A stretch of 53,631 nucleotides of DNA from an uncultured Clostridia bacterium (GTDB taxonomy: Bacteria > Bacillota > Clostridia > Christensenellales > UBA3700). Of this stretch, positions 52,243 to 53,631 are shown piece after piece. The translations under genes were made by a program, and so were the position numbers. The stretch is from the NCBI GenBank assembly GCA_947037025.1, contig CAMQSU010000008.1, positions 1-53,631 of the forward strand, in the 5' to 3' direction. The notes under the pieces were generated by a model. The model saw only the letters and a program-made list of their open reading frames with translations. It did no database searches and was not told the origin of the DNA. Each line of letters opens with the position of its first letter. Position 1 is the first letter of the stretch.

Positions 52243-52379
52243 AAACTTAATACTACCATAGACAGTAAGTTCCATTAATTTGGTATAATATCCGCTTACC
52301 GAGGTTGCATATGATTTAATTTATTAAATTTATAAGTCTCGGTTACAAGTGATACTTGGTAGTCGAGACTTTTATTATT
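52243..52379 (+). ncRNA. Ribosomal protein L10 leader
   Basis: The ATAGACAGTAAG...CCGCTTACCGAGG core (about 52258-52304) is the L10-leader pattern, with GTAAG/CTTAC forming the closing stem. ACCGAG (52298-52303) can pair with CTCGGT (52338-52343), and the same segment instead can join the terminator stem AAGTCTCG (52334-52341)/CGAGACTT (52364-52371), followed by TTTATT. The two are mutually exclusive, so binding of L10(L12)4 to the core would favour termination before rplJ. Confidence 0.88.
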
Positions 52380-52418
52380 GTTATATAACCTTTATGGTTA
52401 AATATATAGGAGGTATTC

Positions 52419-52907
52419 ATGTCAGTAGGTAAAGATCTTAAAGCCACTCAGATAGAGCGCATTAAAGAGAGCATTACTAAGGCGAAGAGTTTTGTCATCG
52501 TCGAGTATGAAGGAATTAATGTTGCTGATGACACTAAACTAAGAAGTGAATTTAGAGCTAACAACGTAAAGTATCAAGTTCTAAAAAACAGACTAGTTAG
52601 ACGTGCATTAAACGAGCTAGGTTACAATGAATTTGACGCCCTTTTAGAGAACACTTCTGCTATCGCTTTCGCTAACGGCGACGAGCTTGCAGCTGCTAAG
52701 GTTGTTTTTGACACTGCTAAAACAGTTAAAGCAATCAAAGCTAAGTGCGGTCTATTAGATGGTAAGTTCATTGATGCTAATGTTGTAAATCAAATTGCTA
52801 ACATCCCTTCAAAAGACATTTTATTATGTCAATTATGCGGTATGTTACAGAGCCCTATTTCTGGTCTTGCAAGAGCAATTTCAGAGATAGCTAAAAAGGC
52901 TGAGTAA
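52419..52907 (+). CDS. rplJ: 50S ribosomal protein L10 (uL10)
   Basis: 162 residues: the N-terminal rRNA-binding domain with SFVIVEYEGINVADDTKLR, KNRLVRRAL, and the C-terminal helix (CQLCGMLQSPISGLARAI) that carries L7/L12 dimers. AGGAGGT precedes the ATG. It follows its own autoregulatory leader and is cotranscribed with rplL. Confidence 0.97.
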   Translation: MSVGKDLKATQIERIKESITKAKSFVIVEYEGINVADDTKLRSEFRANNVKYQVLKNRLVRRALNELGYNEFDALLENTSAIAFANGDELAAAKVVFDTAKTVKAIKAKCGLLDGKFIDANVVNQIANIPSKDILLCQLCGMLQSPISGLARAISEIAKKAE

Positions 52908-52953
52908 TCAGTTTTTTTAATAAAAATAATTATAATTTCGGAGGAATAAAAAA

Positions 52954-53319
52954 ATGGCAGATATCACAAAGATGATTGAAGATATTAAAGGTATGACAGT
53001 TCTTGAGCTTAACGATTTAGTTAAAGCTATCGAGGTAGAGTTCGGCGTTAGCGCTGCAGCAATGTCTTCAGCAGCTCCAGTAGCAGCTGCAGGCGCAGCT
53101 GAAGAGAAGACTGAGTTTGACGTAATCTTAACAGTAGTTGGTGCTGAAAAGATTAAAGTTATCAAAATCGTTAAAGAGAGTCTTGGTCTTGGTCTTAAAG
53201 AAGCAAAAGAGATCGTTGATAACGCTCCAAAGACAATTAAAGAAGCTATTTCTAAAGAAGCAGCTGAAGAAGTTGTTGCTGCATTCAAAGCAGTTGGCGC
53301 AACTTGCGAGATTAAGTAA
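52954..53319 (+). CDS. rplL: 50S ribosomal protein L7/L12 (bL12)
   Basis: 121 residues: N-terminal dimerisation helices ([19 protein letters not shown]), the Ala-rich hinge (about residues 35-52), and the C-terminal factor-binding domain with [27 protein letters not shown]. It forms the stalk that recruits translational GTPases. CGGAGGA precedes the ATG. A terminator follows. Confidence 0.98.
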   Translation: MADITKMIEDIKGMTVLELNDLVKAIEVEFGVSAAAMSSAAPVAAAGAAEEKTEFDVILTVVGAEKIKVIKIVKESLGLGLKEAKEIVDNAPKTIKEAISKEAAEEVVAAFKAVGATCEIK

Positions 53320-53345
53320 TTTAATCTTTCTAAAAAAAGAAATTT

Positions 53346-53378
53346 ACGGACAAGGATTTTCCTTGTCCGTTTTTTTTC
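53346..53378 (+). terminator. Intrinsic terminator after rplL
   Basis: ACGGACAAGG (53346-53355) with CCTTGTCCGT (53361-53370), 5-nt loop, then a long T-run. From here to the promoter at 53593 I see no gene. Confidence 0.92.
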
Positions 53379-53592
53379 GTTTTTGTGCTATTTTGATAAT
53401 TCCCACATATAATTAGATTATACGCATTTTTTTATGCATTTCATTAAATGTTGTAGTTATAAACTACTAGATTATATTAAGCATGTGACATATCTGTAGA
53501 TTTGAATAAATGTGATGTCATGTGGAAAAGTAAGCAGTATTTTACATAAACACATAATAATAAAATATTGTTAATTAACTATAAATAAACAG

Positions 53593-53622
53593 TTGACATA
53601 ACTTGCGGTAATATGATATTAT
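53593..53622 (+). promoter_or_regulatory. Outward promoter at the right edge
   Basis: TTGACA (53593-53598), 18-bp spacer, TATTAT (53617-53622). It points out of the window; rpoB usually follows rplL, so it may drive rpoBC. Confidence 0.6.
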
Positions 53623-53631
53623 ATTAAGGTT

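Noticed and set aside
1..53631. tRNA or rRNA genes
   Set aside because: No cloverleaf with GGTTCGAATCC-type T-arm and no rRNA core segment was recognised by eye; a dedicated search could still find one.

Overview
The window is a low-GC chromosome segment that reads as an anaerobic Firmicute, most likely an uncultivated gut-type member of the Clostridia (inference). The signs are SD-rich starts (GGAGG), textbook sigma-A promoters with 17-bp spacers, a T-box leader, TPP and preQ1-I riboswitches, an L10 leader, oxygen-sensitive ThiH rather than ThiO, a TatD-linked radical SAM protein, a spore-maturation-like SpmA N-terminus at the left edge, and an Hdr/Flx electron-transfer operon. I see no insertion sequence, prophage, CRISPR array, rRNA or tRNA gene.

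Layout. 1-4.8 kb: truncated spmA-like gene on the minus strand, then metG-tatD-radical SAM-rsmA. 4.9-11.8 kb: thiamine synthesis, thiE, thiSFGH-tenI, then a TPP riboswitch governing thiD (and possibly thiC). 11.8-20.1 kb: mixed housekeeping genes (HAD phosphatase, AlkD, two TM2 membrane proteins, a preQ1-controlled queuosine-precursor transporter, an AEC permease, a PlsC-like acyltransferase, a YgjP-like protease, a PQ-loop-like protein). 20.4-30.7 kb: a large surface protein with two phosphoesterase-like domains, an orphan rhamnulokinase, DNA polymerase IV on an apparently leaderless mRNA, galU, and an Ala/Pro-rich membrane-anchored coiled-coil protein.

31.2-42.8 kb is the centrepiece. A single colinear 12-gene operon encodes a malate dehydrogenase (an LDH-type fold with Arg at the specificity position), HdrB-HdrC-HdrA, FlxD-FlxC-FlxB-FlxA, a soluble fumarate reductase (Fe-S subunit plus flavoprotein, no membrane anchor) and both halves of class I fumarase. 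A Rex-like operator and a consensus promoter precede it and a strong terminator ends it. Together the genes form the reductive TCA branch from oxaloacetate to succinate, physically linked to an NADH-oxidising, flavin-bifurcating Hdr/Flx module. The inferred net reaction is 2 NADH + fumarate + oxidised ferredoxin giving 2 NAD+ + succinate + reduced ferredoxin, so fumarate reduction would conserve energy as ferredoxin without a membrane enzyme.

42.8-49.4 kb is accessory: a double-HTH XRE regulator divergent from a 58-residue ORF, a class II Fic protein with its own HTH preceded by nine 16-bp repeats phased at about two helical turns and running into its promoter, a BspA-type leucine-rich-repeat surface protein, and an acyl-CoA synthetase controlled by an isoleucine-type T-box. 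49.7-53.3 kb is the conserved rpmG-secE-nusG-rplK-rplA-rplJ-rplL cluster with two ribosomal-protein leader RNAs. A promoter at the right edge points out of the window, where rpoB would be expected.
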